Of a stretch of 51,338 bases of DNA, positions 1 through 8,242 are shown in pieces; position 1 is the first letter of the stretch, and every line of letters starts with the position of its first letter. This stretch comes from JAVBTR01 sp031556065. GTDB lineage: Bacteria > Bacillota > Clostridia > Christensenellales > Aristaeellaceae. The translations under genes and the position numbers were made by a program. The notes under the pieces are model-generated. The model saw only the letters and a list, made by a program, of their open reading frames with translations. It was not told the DNA's origin and searched no databases. The stretch is taken from NCBI GenBank assembly GCA_031556065.1, contig JAVBTR010000069.1, positions 1-51,338 on the forward strand. The letters run 5' to 3'.

Positions 1-43
1 CCAGAGCCACAATCTGGCGCTCCACCACTGAACTATACCCACC
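1..43 (-). tRNA. tRNA-His(GTG), cut by window edge
   Basis: On the minus strand the sequence begins with the extra 5' G typical of tRNA-His. A D-arm and a five-pair anticodon stem (CCAGA/TCTGG) follow, around a loop reading TTGTGGC, so the anticodon is GTG. The variable loop, T-arm and 3' end lie beyond base 1. It sits 4 bases downstream of tRNA-Arg in the same direction, so the two are probably one transcript. Confidence 0.9.
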
Positions 44-47
44 ATGT

Positions 48-124
<77 letters not shown>

Positions 125-254
125 ATATCGCTGTAAGCCGCCTGCCGAAGGAATTTCGGCATCGCATGGGAAGGCGATAATCCCTTGCTGACGATTATGA
201 ATCTTACCACATGGTGGGACTTCTGTCAAGTATTTTATTTCATTTTTGATTGTT

Positions 255-1097
255 TTATGAGCTTAATACGGCATTTTGTGCAAGTGTCCAATAACCTTGA
301 CCATGACGGCCCGTTTGGAAACGGTAGCCTTTCAGGCCGGGAGGGGGTAGGGTACCTTGAATGCCGGGCAAAGCGTATAGGACTTTTGTCACCTTATAAT
401 CTTCTATATAAATGCCAATGGCACAATAGGATGCAGGTGCAGGGCCTTCGAGGGGGACCTTCACAAAACGCCAGCCAGGGTTTTCGAAAGGGGCAAAGGG
501 CATGAGGGTGTCGAAGTAGATTTTTAGTTCCTCAATAGCGTTGGGCCAATAAACAGGCGGCAAGGCATCTAAGGGAATGGCATCGGTTTCCATGGGTTGG
601 TAGATGATTTCCTCTGCGGGCTCCGGTTTTTGTTCCGGGGGGGATGCTATTTCCGGCCCCGGTTCGACAATCGGTTCCGGCGCGGGCTTTGCTTCCTCTT
701 TGGGGGGAACAGCCAAATAGTTTTGCACAGCTTCTTGCATTTGCCAAAGAGGCATAAGGGTTTGCCCTTGGACGGCCCCTGCGGCATAAACCTGGGTATC
801 CGGCCAATCGGTGCAGATGATCAGGCAGCGAAACTCGTTAAGGGTGGTGCCATTGGGCAGGGCGAAGGAATCCTGAGCCAGACGGCCCTGGCCTAAGCCT
901 GAAACCAAGAGGCTTCCAAGATCCACTATCGCGCTGGCCGGCGCCTGGGATAAGAGCATGGCCCGGTAAGGTTTTTTGTCTAGATTGGATATGCTTAAGG
1001 AAATGGCGGCCCTCATTCCTTTTTGTGTTAAGCGGGCATGGCCGGAGCAATTGCCTTTTTTCGGGTGAAGCATTATATACATTCTTGATTCCTGCAT
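255..1097 (-). CDS. Conserved-looking protein of unknown function with proline/glutamate-rich linker
   Basis: A protein of about 280 residues that I do not recognise. The ATG at 1097 is chosen over an upstream in-frame start at 1202 because GGAGGTG lies just ahead of it. There is no signal peptide or membrane segment. The N-terminal half (about 1-130) looks like a compact alpha/beta domain. Residues about 135-170 are a low-complexity stretch rich in P and E. A second domain of about 110 residues follows, with a run of aromatic and glycine-rich strands at the end. This suggests a two-domain protein joined by a flexible linker. It is divergent from the CapA-like gene at 1221. What it does cannot be said from the sequence; the confidence is that it is a real gene. 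Confidence 0.7.
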   Translation of the reverse strand: MQESRMYIMLHPKKGNCSGHARLTQKGMRAAISLSISNLDKKPYRAMLLSQAPASAIVDLGSLLVSGLGQGRLAQDSFALPNGTTLNEFRCLIICTDWPDTQVYAAGAVQGQTLMPLWQMQEAVQNYLAVPPKEEAKPAPEPIVEPGPEIASPPEQKPEPAEEIIYQPMETDAIPLDALPPVYWPNAIEELKIYFDTLMPFAPFENPGWRFVKVPLEGPAPASYCAIGIYIEDYKVTKVLYALPGIQGTLPPPGLKGYRFQTGRHGQGYWTLAQNAVLSS

Positions 1098-1220
1098 ATG
1101 GCACCTCCATGGATTGTGTGGAACAGCATATGCGGCGGCGAAAGCAAACAGACGTGGTTTTACAAACATTACGAGAACCCCCTTTGGCGCAAGCGTTAAC
1201 ACAATAAGGGGGGAGAAAAT

Positions 1221-2180
1221 ATGCGCAGAACGGTTTTGTGGCTGGCAATGGCTGTGTTTTGCCTGCTGCCTTTTTTAGATGCCCGGGCCTTAACCATTTC
1301 TTTTTTGGGCGATTGCACCATCGGTACCATACGTTATCATGAACGGGATACGGATTTTATCGCCAAGATAACCGCCCGGGGGATGGATTACCCGTTTTCC
1401 AAGTTCGTGGATGTTTTTTTGAATGATGATTTGACCATTGCCAATTGTGAAGGGGTTTTTACCCAGCAGCGGTCTCCCGACAACAAGAAAAAGACCAATC
1501 TTTACGCCGCGCCTGAATGGGCAAAGGTTTTTACTTTGGGCGGGGTGGATGTGGTTAACACAGAAAACAATCACACCTACGACTTTGGACGAAACGGGCG
1601 GTTGGATACATTAAAAGCCCTGGACAGCGAAAACATCTCTCACTTTGGGGGCGGGGAAACCCTTGTTATAGAAGCGGCGGGGATCAAAATAGGCATGACG
1701 GGCTATACCTATCCCCACCGCTATGATATTTCAAGACAAACAGAAGATATTATTTATCTGCGCGCACAGGGTTGCGAGCTGATAATTGTAAGCATGCACT
1801 GGGGCAAGGAAGAAAGTTATACCCTGACAAAGGAGCAAAAGCAATTAGGGCGTGCTTTGATCAACGCCGGAGCGGATGTGGTGTATGGACATGGCCCACA
1901 TGTATTGCAGCCGGTAGAAATATATGAAGGAAAGCCAATTATTTACAGTCTGGCAAACTTTACATTTGGGGCCAACGCGGCGCCCAAAGACCCGGATACG
2001 GCCTATCTTTCTTTGGAGTATGAAAGAAACGAAGGAAGGGTTTCGCTGCTTTCAATAACGGCGGTACCCGCCCGCATGCACGATCAAAAAGACTTTTGCC
2101 CTTATCCCTACGAGGAGAGGGAGGATATGGAGAGGGTGTGGAAAAAGCTAAAGATGGAGGAAGGTTTTATTCAGCCTTAA
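1221..2180 (+). CDS. CapA family (PGA_cap) protein, secreted
   Basis: A 319-residue member of the CapA/PgsA-type metallophosphatase-like family, whose founding members take part in poly-gamma-glutamate synthesis or export. An N-terminal signal peptide (about residues 1-23, hydrophobic core ending near DARA) suggests export. Family motifs are visible in order: GDCTIG near the start, NTENNHTYDFG at about 112-122, MHWG near 194 and GHGPHVLQP near 223; these supply the metal-binding His/Asp/Asn residues. The start has a strong AAGGGGGGAG site. It is followed by its own promoter for the next gene, so it may be a single-gene unit. No pgsBC or capBC genes are nearby, so a role in polyglutamate synthesis is not supported; a cell-envelope role is an inference. 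Confidence 0.9.
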   Translation: MRRTVLWLAMAVFCLLPFLDARALTISFLGDCTIGTIRYHERDTDFIAKITARGMDYPFSKFVDVFLNDDLTIANCEGVFTQQRSPDNKKKTNLYAAPEWAKVFTLGGVDVVNTENNHTYDFGRNGRLDTLKALDSENISHFGGGETLVIEAAGIKIGMTGYTYPHRYDISRQTEDIIYLRAQGCELIIVSMHWGKEESYTLTKEQKQLGRALINAGADVVYGHGPHVLQPVEIYEGKPIIYSLANFTFGANAAPKDPDTAYLSLEYERNEGRVSLLSITAVPARMHDQKDFCPYPYEEREDMERVWKKLKMEEGFIQP

Positions 2181-2192
2181 GCTTAGAAAAAC

Positions 2193-2221
2193 TTGCCATT
2201 TCCAATGGGATAGGATATAAT
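2193..2221 (+). promoter_or_regulatory. SigA-type promoter for the VanW-like gene
   Basis: TTGCCA at 2193-2198 and a perfect TATAAT at 2216-2221 are separated by 17 bp. They lie 35 bp ahead of the ATG at 2256. Confidence 0.75.
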
Positions 2222-2255
2222 TAAGGTTGAATGTATATAAGTGGAGGTTTACTTA

Positions 2256-3281
2256 ATGAAACAGTATCTGGCGTTTTTTTTGGCAGTGATGCTTGTTGTT
2301 TTCGCATTGCCTGCTATGGCTGTAACGGTATCGGATCCCATGCTGCCCGATCCTGAAAAATACCAATATGAGGCAAAGACCACCATTGCCTTCAACCTGC
2401 GCAAGGAGCCAGATGAAAAATCGGCCAAGCTGGTGGAAGTAAAAAAAGGCGCGAACATCAACATTATTGAATACGGAGACGAATGGTGCAACGTCGAATA
2501 CCGCGAGAAAAAGGGCTATGCCAAAACGAAATGGCTGTTTATGCTGAAAACCTCCGATCCTTACAAATATCCGATTCTTGGCTATGACGTGCCTTATGGC
2601 ATCGGTGAAATGCTCATTAGCTACAATACCAAAGGGCAAGCCGGTAAAACAAGCAATTACAGCGGCAATGAATTGGAACCCGGTACCATGCTCACTGTGC
2701 ACCGGTATAATCCGGATACTGATGTGGCTACCATCCTCGTTTGGAAAGCCTACATCGATCTGCCCGCAGGCGCTGTAAAGGTGACTCAGTTCGTTCCTTA
2801 CGATGAAGCCCAGCCGGGGGATATCATTGCGGGTTACACCACTTACCAAAGCAAGAAATACGGTTTTCCTTACCACTATGTACGTTATGATAATATCGCA
2901 TTGGCCGTTAGCCGCTTAGACGGTGCGGTGGTTCAGCCAGGAGAATTGTTCTCCTTTAATACCCTGGCGGCACCCTATAGCAAGGCCAATGGTTATAAAA
3001 AGGCCCGCATCATGGGCGGTGAAGGGCTGGGCTTTGGCGGCGGTGTTTGCCAGATTAGCGTGCTGACCCGTTCCGCAGTACTGGGGCTGCCAGTGCTGAT
3101 CCGGGATTGGTACATGCATACCGATGAAGGCACGGTCTACACCACCCAGATTTGCGATGCCACTGTGGGGAATTCAAGGGATTTTTCTTTCTATAACATG
3201 CTGGATTATCCCATCTACATGAATTTCTTCCAGGCGGAGGACAGGGGGGTTATGAACCTCTTTATCTACCGCTCCAAGTAA
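2256..3281 (+). CDS. VanW family protein with N-terminal SH3-like region, secreted
   Basis: About 341 residues. The ATG at 2256 (GGAGG 10 bp upstream) is preferred to the GTG at 2241, which overlaps the ribosome binding site. A signal peptide (MKQYLAFFLAVMLVVFALPAMA) is followed by an SH3-type bacterial domain at about residues 40-95 (pattern NLRKEPDEKSAKLVEVKKG). The C-terminal 120 residues are the VanW domain, with PGELFSFN and GFGGGVCQIS as its hallmarks. VanW was first seen in VanB vancomycin-resistance clusters but is widespread in Firmicutes cell-wall proteins of unknown reaction. No van resistance genes are here. The gene has its own promoter and terminator, so it is monocistronic. Confidence 0.9.
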   Translation: MKQYLAFFLAVMLVVFALPAMAVTVSDPMLPDPEKYQYEAKTTIAFNLRKEPDEKSAKLVEVKKGANINIIEYGDEWCNVEYREKKGYAKTKWLFMLKTSDPYKYPILGYDVPYGIGEMLISYNTKGQAGKTSNYSGNELEPGTMLTVHRYNPDTDVATILVWKAYIDLPAGAVKVTQFVPYDEAQPGDIIAGYTTYQSKKYGFPYHYVRYDNIALAVSRLDGAVVQPGELFSFNTLAAPYSKANGYKKARIMGGEGLGFGGGVCQISVLTRSAVLGLPVLIRDWYMHTDEGTVYTTQICDATVGNSRDFSFYNMLDYPIYMNFFQAEDRGVMNLFIYRSK

Positions 3282-3320
3282 CTGGCAACCGAAAAGGTCT
3301 GGCATTTGTGCAATCCCTCC

Positions 3321-3344
3321 CACCGCTTTATAGCGGTGTTTTTT
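3321..3344 (+). terminator. Rho-independent terminator after the VanW-like gene
   Basis: A six-pair stem CACCGC/GCGGTG with a 6-base loop (TTTATA), directly followed by a run of T residues. Confidence 0.85.
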
Positions 3345-3349
3345 ATTTC

Positions 3350-3378
3350 TTGAAATAATCCCATTTAGAACGTATAAT
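3350..3378 (+). promoter_or_regulatory. SigA-type promoter for the rpiR-like gene
   Basis: TTGAAA at 3350-3355, a 17-bp spacer and TATAAT at 3373-3378. A start of transcription near 3385 would leave a short leader containing AAAGGAGGTG. Confidence 0.75.
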
Positions 3379-3409
3379 AAAGGTTGCGAAATTGAAAGGA
3401 GGTGCTTCC

Positions 3410-4276
3410 ATGCAGGCGATGCCGGATTTGATTGACAAGCTGAATTTATCGGGCAAGCGCTTGAGCAAGGGGCACCATAAGATCAGCCAATTTATTGCTA
3501 CCCATTATGATAAGGCTGTGAATATGACTGTGGGCATGCTTGGCAAGGCTGCTGGGGTATCCGAGGCCACGGTGGTACGTTTCGCGGTAGCGCTTGGGTA
3601 CGAGGGTTACCCGCAGTTTCAAAAGGCCCTGCAAGGAGCGGTGCTCTATCGGCTTACGGCAGAACAGCGGTTTGAAATGTCCCGGGATAAAAATACCAAG
3701 GATGTGCTGAAAACCGTTCTGGGCGGAGATGTGAACAATATCCGTATTACCCACGAGGAACTGGATTTGGAAGCCTTTGAGGATGCGGTACAGAGGATTT
3801 TGGGAGCCAAGGTAATCTATGTGATGGGTCAGCGTTCAGCAGCGCCCCTAGCCCAGTTTTTGTGCTACTACTTAAACTATATTTTCGAAAACGTGCGTAT
3901 GGTAACCGCTGGCGCGGCGGATTCCTTTGAGGGGATCATGCGCATTTCAAAAGAGGATGTGCTGCTGGGGATCAGCTTTCCACGCTATTCTAAGCGCACC
4001 TTGGAAGCCATGGAGTTTGCCCGCAACGCGGGCGCACAGGTGATTGGCATTACCGATGGGCTTCATTCGCCTATTGCCCAGGCGTCCCATGTGTGCTTAA
4101 CCGCCAAGACGGAAATGGCATCCTTCGTGGATTCTCTGGCGGCGCCTTTGTCCCTGATTAACGCATTGATTGTTACGTTAGGCATTCACAGAAAAGAGGA
4201 GCTTTCCAACCATTTTCAGCGTTTGGAAAGCATTTGGGATACTTACAGCGTGTATTTGGGTGAGGGCGGCAAGTGA
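3410..4276 (+). CDS. MurR/RpiR family transcriptional regulator
   Basis: About 288 residues from the ATG at 3410, which follows AAAGGAGGTG; the upstream TTG at 3392 lies before the ribosome binding site and is rejected. The N-terminal 75 residues form the HTH_6 domain (ITMTVGMLGKAAGVSEATVVRFAVALGYEG type, helix-turn-helix at about 42-66). Residues about 115-260 form a SIS sugar-phosphate-binding domain (YVMGQRSAAPLAQFL). Members of this family sense phosphosugars and control sugar or cell-wall recycling genes. The gene overlaps the downstream flavoprotein gene by 4 bases, so translation is probably coupled, but the flavoprotein is not an obvious sugar gene, so the regulon cannot be predicted. 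Confidence 0.92.
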   Translation: MQAMPDLIDKLNLSGKRLSKGHHKISQFIATHYDKAVNMTVGMLGKAAGVSEATVVRFAVALGYEGYPQFQKALQGAVLYRLTAEQRFEMSRDKNTKDVLKTVLGGDVNNIRITHEELDLEAFEDAVQRILGAKVIYVMGQRSAAPLAQFLCYYLNYIFENVRMVTAGAADSFEGIMRISKEDVLLGISFPRYSKRTLEAMEFARNAGAQVIGITDGLHSPIAQASHVCLTAKTEMASFVDSLAAPLSLINALIVTLGIHRKEELSNHFQRLESIWDTYSVYLGEGGK

Positions 4277-5502
4277 AGAATGTAATTGTGATCGGCGGCG
4301 GCGCCGCGGGAATGATGGCTGCTATATTTGCGGCGAAGAATGGCGCAAGGGTAACGGTGCTGGAACGCAACGAAAAGCTGGGTAAAAAGCTTTACATTAC
4401 CGGCAAAGGCCGCTGCAATGTAACAAATGCCTGCGATATGGACGAGTTTATCCGTCAGGTGCCAAGGAACGGACGGTTCCTTTATTCGGCCCTAAGCTTC
4501 TTTTCGCCCGACGAGATGATGGCCTTTTTGGAAGCTGCCGGATGCCCGGTGGTGATCGAGAGAGGGCGGAGGGTGTTTCCCCAAAGTCAGAAGGCCAGTG
4601 ATGTGAATCGGGCGCTGAAAAAAGAAATGGAGCGCCATGGGGTGCAAACCCGCTTAAACGCCCGGGCTGCAAGCCTTATAATAGAAGAAGACACCATCAA
4701 AGGGATCACGCTTAACGATGGCCAAAGCCTTAGGGCGGATCGCGTCATCGTGGCCACAGGCGGCCGCTCTTATCCTATGACAGGCTCTACCGGGGATGGC
4801 TACCGCCTTATGGAAGAGGCGGGGCACATGGTTATGCCCCTTGTACCCGCTTTGTCCGCGCTTAAGACGGTGGAAGGATGGCCGAAGGAATTACAGGGCC
4901 TTTCCCTTAAAAACGTAACGTTGAATGTGCAGTTGGGCAAAAGGAAAGTGTATACGGAGCTAGGGGAAATGCTCTTTACTCACTTTGGTATCTCTGGCCC
5001 GTTGGTAATCGAAGCATCCAGCCATTTGGAAAAGGATAAGCTGCCCCAATATACGGTGACGCTGGATTTAAAACCGGGCATAACTGGTGAGCAGGTGGAC
5101 GCGAGGCTGTTAAGAGAATTTGAGCAGGCGCCCAACAAGCAATTGAAAAACGTATTGGTTTCCCTTTTGCCGGGGAAAATGGCTGCTATGTTTCCTAGTA
5201 TTGTCGGATTCGACGACACACTGCCTATTCACAGCGTGACTAAGGAGTTGCGGGCTAAAATGGTAGCAGGGCTTAAATCACTGCCAATGACCATCGAAAG
5301 CTTCTGCTCCATCGATGAAGCCATTGTTACAAGGGGCGGCATCAGCGTGAAGGAAATTCAGGCAAGCACCATGGAAAGTAAATTGGTTAAAGGGCTTTAC
5401 GCTGCCGGGGAAGTGATCGACGTGGATGCTCATACCGGGGGTTATAATTTGCAGATTGCTTTTGCTACCGGCGCATTGGCGGGCCACAGTGCCGCATACT
5501 AA
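4273..5502 (+). CDS. BaiN/HI0933-type NAD(P)/FAD-dependent oxidoreductase
   Basis: A 409-residue flavoprotein starting with GTG inside the stop codon of the upstream regulator (GTGA overlap). The N-terminus carries the Rossmann FAD motif GGGAAGMMAA with a downstream acidic residue (VLERNEKLGKKL) and the family signature TGKGRCNVTN. ATGGRSYPMTGSTGDGY marks the second FAD-contacting segment. The C-terminal GLYAAGEVIDVDAHTGGYN is the family's closing motif. Full length compares well with the usual ~400 residues. The family contains BaiN, implicated in bile acid dehydroxylation, but most members are uncharacterised; no other bile acid genes are near. Confidence 0.9.
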   Translation: MKNVIVIGGGAAGMMAAIFAAKNGARVTVLERNEKLGKKLYITGKGRCNVTNACDMDEFIRQVPRNGRFLYSALSFFSPDEMMAFLEAAGCPVVIERGRRVFPQSQKASDVNRALKKEMERHGVQTRLNARAASLIIEEDTIKGITLNDGQSLRADRVIVATGGRSYPMTGSTGDGYRLMEEAGHMVMPLVPALSALKTVEGWPKELQGLSLKNVTLNVQLGKRKVYTELGEMLFTHFGISGPLVIEASSHLEKDKLPQYTVTLDLKPGITGEQVDARLLREFEQAPNKQLKNVLVSLLPGKMAAMFPSIVGFDDTLPIHSVTKELRAKMVAGLKSLPMTIESFCSIDEAIVTRGGISVKEIQASTMESKLVKGLYAAGEVIDVDAHTGGYNLQIAFATGALAGHSAAY

Positions 5503-5525
5503 TAGATAAATGGGGATAGATAAAC

Positions 5526-6497
5526 GTGCACTACATCGTAATGGATATGGAATGGAACCAGCCCTTGTCTTACGAAAGCAGTATATTTAAACAGGTGGGA
5601 GATAAGCTTCTGTTCGAAGTGATTCAAATTGGCGCGGTAAAGCTGAACGAGCGGTGCGAAATCATCGATAGTATTTCCCTGCCTATTAAGCCCACCTGCT
5701 ATACCAGAATCCACCCCCGGGTAAAGCGGATGACAGGGCTTAACGATGACATCTTGGATCAAGCCCCTTATTTTTGTGAAGCGGTAGAGCAGTTTGCTGC
5801 CTGGTGTGGCGGGGATTACGTGCTTTTGACCTGGGGCTGCGATGATGTATCGGTTTTACACCAAAACATGGAATTTTTTGAATGTGCCACCCAGCTGGCA
5901 CGGATGTACGATATCCAAGTGCTCTTTAGTGTGGAGCATGAGTTGGGTAAGGAGCGCAAGGGCTTGTCCGCGGCTATGGAGCTGTTGGAAATTCCGGTAG
6001 AGGAAGAAAAGACTTTCCATAATGCCCTGCATGATGCTTACTATACTGCCCTGGTGTTTCAGCGGCTTCCGGCACCTCAGGCGGTTTTAAATCACATCGA
6101 AACCCCGCGCAAGCTCATTCACATTAACCGCAAGGATCCCCGCATGCGCAACCAGAAAAAATACGGTTCTTTGGAGCTGGCGTTTGAAAGCGAGGAAGCC
6201 ACCGGAGCGCCTTGTCCCATGTGCCATAAAAAGACCATACAGGACGGCCCTTATATCCGACAGGCAGGGAACAAGTATATCGGCCTTCTTACATGCCCGG
6301 ACCATGGTTCGGTGCTGAACCAATTAAATCTCGGGGCAGTGGAACAGGGGGGTGTGATGATGGCCACGCTTACCTCCATGGCCAACAAAATGAAGGTAGC
6401 ATATATGCATACCAAGCAATTGCAGCCACAGCCCAAGGACGATCCCATGACGGCCCTTTTGCTGGCAGGCCGCACCAATATGCCATTTGATGATTAG
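5526..6497 (+). CDS. DEDDh 3'-5' exonuclease with C-terminal zinc-ribbon-like region
   Basis: A 323-residue protein with a GTG start; the expected first residues of the family (YIVMDMEWNQ) begin at residue 3. The exonuclease domain covers about 1-185. DMEWN gives the first D-x-E pair, CDD at about 105-107 gives the middle Asp, and HNALHDAYYTA near 160 gives the H and final D. Such domains resemble RNase T, KapD and the DNA polymerase III epsilon subunit. A region beginning near residue 220 contains CPMC, then CPDH about 30 residues later, a likely Cys3His metal site. The closing ~60 residues look flexible. The substrate (DNA or RNA) cannot be told from sequence. It ends right at a palindromic repeat. 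Confidence 0.85.
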   Translation: MHYIVMDMEWNQPLSYESSIFKQVGDKLLFEVIQIGAVKLNERCEIIDSISLPIKPTCYTRIHPRVKRMTGLNDDILDQAPYFCEAVEQFAAWCGGDYVLLTWGCDDVSVLHQNMEFFECATQLARMYDIQVLFSVEHELGKERKGLSAAMELLEIPVEEEKTFHNALHDAYYTALVFQRLPAPQAVLNHIETPRKLIHINRKDPRMRNQKKYGSLELAFESEEATGAPCPMCHKKTIQDGPYIRQAGNKYIGLLTCPDHGSVLNQLNLGAVEQGGVMMATLTSMANKMKVAYMHTKQLQPQPKDDPMTALLLAGRTNMPFDD

Positions 6498-6655
6498 GGC
6501 GTGTTTCAAAACCCCGGCCGCCCATCTTCGGTGGCGTAAAACGCCATTTCTGCGTTACCAAACCTCGAAATAGCGCCACTATTCTTTCGGTTTAGCGTCT
6601 TGTTCCGGCGTTTTATCTACTCGAATCACACGTTCCGGTGTTTTGAAACACTCCC
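6497..6655 (+). repeat. MITE-like palindromic intergenic repeat (151 bp core)
   Basis: The ends are inverted repeats: GTGTTTCAAAAC at 6501-6512 matches GTTTTGAAACAC at 6640-6651. The match extends inward through CCGG with one mismatch and outward by GGG/CCC. Inner arms also pair: TAAAACGCC with GGCGTTTTA, and AAACCTCGAAATAG with CTATTCTTTCGGTTT with mismatches. The whole unit can therefore fold into one long imperfect hairpin around a CGCCA centre near 6575. It has no coding capacity and no clear target-site duplication. It lies between the exonuclease stop codon and the kinase ribosome binding site. Confidence 0.75.
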
Positions 6656-6685
6656 CAGGCCCTCTTTGAGAAAGGAGCGTTAATC

Positions 6686-8242
6686 ATGCGTATTGAAATA
6701 AATGCTCATGCCATAAACCTTGAACCCGGTGCTATGGTGCTTGAATGTATCCGCCAATTATGCCCGGAAAAAGAAGCAGGCACCTTAGGTGTGTTTTCAG
6801 GCGGCCAGGTGTTGAGCCTTGGAGAACGCTTGAATGAAGACGCGGTTTTAACGCTGATCGATTTTTCTTTTGAAGAGGGCCGGCGAATTTACGAACGTTC
6901 ATTGCGGCTGATGCTGATTACCGCCCTTAGCGAGGTGTTCCCGGATGCTCATTTGCGGGTGGATTTTTCCATCGGCTATGGGGTTTATATGAAGCTGCTG
7001 AACCAGCCTTTGGATGAAAAACAGGTAAAGACCCTTGAAGATGCCATGAGAGCCCTTGAAAGGGAGGATTACCCTTTTGAAGCAAACGGCGCTACGGTGG
7101 GGCTTAAGCATATAAAGCGGCCCTTTTTCGGTGTGCTGCTGCCCTCGACTGGCTATGTGAAGGCTTTTACCCTAGCGCCTCAAGATAAGGGCTTTGTTAT
7201 GCAGATGCCGGGGCCAGAGGACCCAAGCAAGCCAGCGCCCTATGTATTAAGGCCTAAACATGTAAAGGTATTCAACCAATCCCAGTATTGGTGCCGAGTG
7301 CTTGAAACCACCTGCGCCAAGGATTTAAACCGCATGATGAAGGAAGAAAGCTTTCGCCAGTTTGTCCGTGTCAATGAAGCGCTTCATGATAAATCCATCG
7401 CGGCTATCGCGGATGAAATTGACTCTAAAAACAAGCGTTGCATTTTTGTGGCAGGCCCCACCTCCAGCGGCAAAACCACCTTTTCTAACCGCTTGGCCAT
7501 TCATTTACGGGTGCTGGGGTTAAAACCAGTGGTGGTTTCTATGGACGATTTCTTTTTTAACCGTGATACCTACCCTGTGAACCAAGATGGTACCATGGAT
7601 TATGAGGACATCGCCCGCATTGATATGGCTACTTTTGAAAACGGCATGAAACAGCTTTTAAGTTGCCAAGAAACCCGTTTGCCCATATACGATTTTCAGC
7701 TGGGGAAGCGTTCCCCCGTGACGAGACACTTTAAGCTGAATGAAAACGATCCGGTGATCGTGGAAGGGATTCACGCCCTGAACCCCTTGGTTTCCCAAGG
7801 ACTAGACCCGAAATGGGTGTTTAAGGTGTATGTAAGCTGTCTAAGCTGCGTGAACATGGACGATGAAAACCGTGTGCGGACCACCGACGTGCGTTTAATG
7901 CGGCGGATTGTGCGGGATATGCTTTTTCGCAACACCCTGCCTGGAGAAACCATGGCTGGGTGGCAATCAGTTCGTGCAGGGGAAGAAAAGTGGATTTTTC
8001 CCTACCAAGAAACAGCAGATGCTATGTTTAACACCAGTCTTCACTATGAGCTGCCGGTTTTGAAGGAGCATATTTATGGCAGCCTTCAATGGATTAATAA
8101 AGAAGACCCAAACTATTTATATGCTGTAAGGCTTAAAAGCATTTTGGATCATTTTGATACATTGGAAGAAGATATTATGGATGAAATACCGCCATTGTCT
8201 TTAATGCGGGAGTTTGTGGGCGGCTGTACCCTTTACGATTAG
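6686..8242 (+). CDS. Nucleoside kinase with ThrRS-like N-terminus (uridine kinase family)
   Basis: A 518-residue two-part protein of the kind found in Clostridia. About residues 1-60 resemble a TGS domain and about 70-200 resemble the second additional domain of threonyl-tRNA synthetase. The C-terminal half is a phosphoribulokinase/uridine kinase domain. Its Walker A motif GPTSSGKTT lies near residue 256. VVSMDDFFFNRDTYPV contains the catalytic/metal Asp, and VIVEGIHALN is the usual uridine kinase strand. It probably phosphorylates uridine or cytidine in pyrimidine salvage. The start is fixed by AAAGGAG 8 bp upstream. Its stop overlaps the stop of the convergent gene at 8239 by 4 bases. Confidence 0.9.
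   Translation: MRIEINAHAINLEPGAMVLECIRQLCPEKEAGTLGVFSGGQVLSLGERLNEDAVLTLIDFSFEEGRRIYERSLRLMLITALSEVFPDAHLRVDFSIGYGVYMKLLNQPLDEKQVKTLEDAMRALEREDYPFEANGATVGLKHIKRPFFGVLLPSTGYVKAFTLAPQDKGFVMQMPGPEDPSKPAPYVLRPKHVKVFNQSQYWCRVLETTCAKDLNRMMKEESFRQFVRVNEALHDKSIAAIADEIDSKNKRCIFVAGPTSSGKTTFSNRLAIHLRVLGLKPVVVSMDDFFFNRDTYPVNQDGTMDYEDIARIDMATFENGMKQLLSCQETRLPIYDFQLGKRSPVTRHFKLNENDPVIVEGIHALNPLVSQGLDPKWVFKVYVSCLSCVNMDDENRVRTTDVRLMRRIVRDMLFRNTLPGETMAGWQSVRAGEEKWIFPYQETADAMFNTSLHYELPVLKEHIYGSLQWINKEDPNYLYAVRLKSILDHFDTLEEDIMDEIPPLSLMREFVGGCTLYD

Noticed and set aside
1221..2180. Poly-gamma-glutamate capsule cluster
   Set aside because: Only the CapA-like gene is present; no capB or capC homologues are adjacent.
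2256..3281. Vancomycin resistance role for the VanW-like gene
   Set aside because: No vanHAX, vanS or vanR genes nearby, and VanW domains are common in non-resistant Firmicutes.
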